Shown here piece by piece: positions 13,938-14,274 of a DNA stretch of 14,274 nucleotides (the first letter of the stretch is position 1; each line of letters begins with the position of its first letter). A program made the translations under genes and the position numbers. The stretch covers positions 266 through 14,539 of the forward strand of contig MGQS01000025.1 in NCBI GenBank assembly GCA_001797905.1, given 5' to 3'. Origin of the DNA: Deltaproteobacteria bacterium RBG_16_54_11 (GTDB taxonomy: Bacteria > Desulfobacterota > B13-G15 > RBG-16-54-18). The notes beneath the pieces were generated by a model, which saw only the letters and a list, made by a program, of their open reading frames with translations, was not told where the DNA came from and searched no databases.

Positions 13938-14274
13938 TCATTCCCACTCAATGGTGCTGGGCGGCTTGGAACTGATATCATAGACCACCCGATTTACCCC
14001 CTGCACTTCATTGATGATTCGATTCGCTATTAGGCCCAAGAGCTCGTACGGGAGCCTTACCCAATCCGCCGTCATGCCGTCCAAGCTGGAGACGGCGCGC
14101 AAGGCGATCACGTGCTCGTAGGTCCTCTCATCGCCCATCACCCCCACCGTCCTGATGGGGAGCAGCACCGCAAAGGACTGCCAGATATCACGGTAGAGGC
14201 CGGCCTTTAAGATCTCGTCTTGCATAATGGCATCCGCCTCGCGCAAGACCTGCAATCTCTCCTCGGTTACCTCT
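13938..14274 (-). CDS. guaA: GMP synthase (glutamine-hydrolysing), C-terminal part
   Basis: The last 111 codons of a gene that enters from the right edge. The enzyme aminates XMP to GMP with ATP and glutamine in purine synthesis. The visible part is the C-terminal dimerisation domain and reads continuously from the window edge: EVTEERLQVLREADAI, WQSFAVLLPIRTVGVMGDER, YEHVIALRAVSSLDGMTADW, and the family's near-invariant end RVVYDISSKPPSTIEWE. The glutaminase and ATP-pyrophosphatase domains lie outside the window. It is upstream of dnaE on the same strand with a 117-nt gap, so co-transcription is possible but not shown. Confidence 0.97.
   Translation of the reverse strand, partial: EVTEERLQVLREADAIMQDEILKAGLYRDIWQSFAVLLPIRTVGVMGDERTYEHVIALRAVSSLDGMTADWVRLPYELLGLIANRIINEVQGVNRVVYDISSKPPSTIEWE

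Noticed and set aside
1..14274. Mobile elements, phage genes, CRISPR arrays, toxin-antitoxin or defence genes, tRNA or rRNA genes
   Set aside because: No array of repeats, transposase or integrase motifs, target-site duplications or RNA gene signatures are visible; nearly all sequence is covered by core genes.

Overview
The window is a gene-dense, moderately GC-rich bacterial chromosome segment. I see no mobile element, phage gene, CRISPR array, tRNA or rRNA. The gene order pilB-pilT-pilC-pilS-pilR matches the type IV pilus cluster known from Geobacter and related Deltaproteobacteria (Desulfobacterota). It sits beside a guaA-dnaE-accA-mutL housekeeping run and a DapL-type aminotransferase, so a deltaproteobacterial or Desulfobacterota-like source is the best guess. 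That assignment is inference from gene order and protein flavour, not from a search.

Layout. Positions 1-198 (minus) hold the first 66 codons of a class I/II aminotransferase that resembles LL-diaminopimelate aminotransferase. Positions 199-452 form an AT-rich divergent control region. On the plus strand it carries a good sigma-54 (-24/-12) promoter match, a perfect 10-bp inverted repeat overlapping its -12 element, a long imperfect stem-loop, and a good sigma-70 promoter close to pilB. Positions 453-7483 (plus) are a tight five-gene operon: the extension ATPase PilB, the retraction ATPase PilT, the platform protein PilC, the membrane sensor kinase PilS and the sigma-54-dependent response regulator PilR. 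Positions 7480-14274 (minus) hold, in transcription order, the 3' end of guaA, then dnaE, accA, an uncertain small ORF and mutL. The last codons of mutL and pilR overlap tail to tail by 4 bp.

How the parts fit. PilB and PilT drive pilus assembly and disassembly through PilC, while PilS and PilR sense and control. PilR is an activator of sigma-54 promoters and a sigma-54 promoter lies in front of pilB, so the operon may be under its own regulator's control. The pilin gene pilA, which often follows pilR in this gene order, is absent here. The minus-strand genes serve GMP synthesis, chromosome replication, fatty-acid precursor supply and mismatch repair.

I did not find an undescribed system. 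The protein-coding content is familiar. What deserves a second look is mostly regulatory: the layered pilB control region, a hairpin that would hide the pilR ribosome binding site, and the cyclic-di-GMP-binding type N-terminus of PilB.
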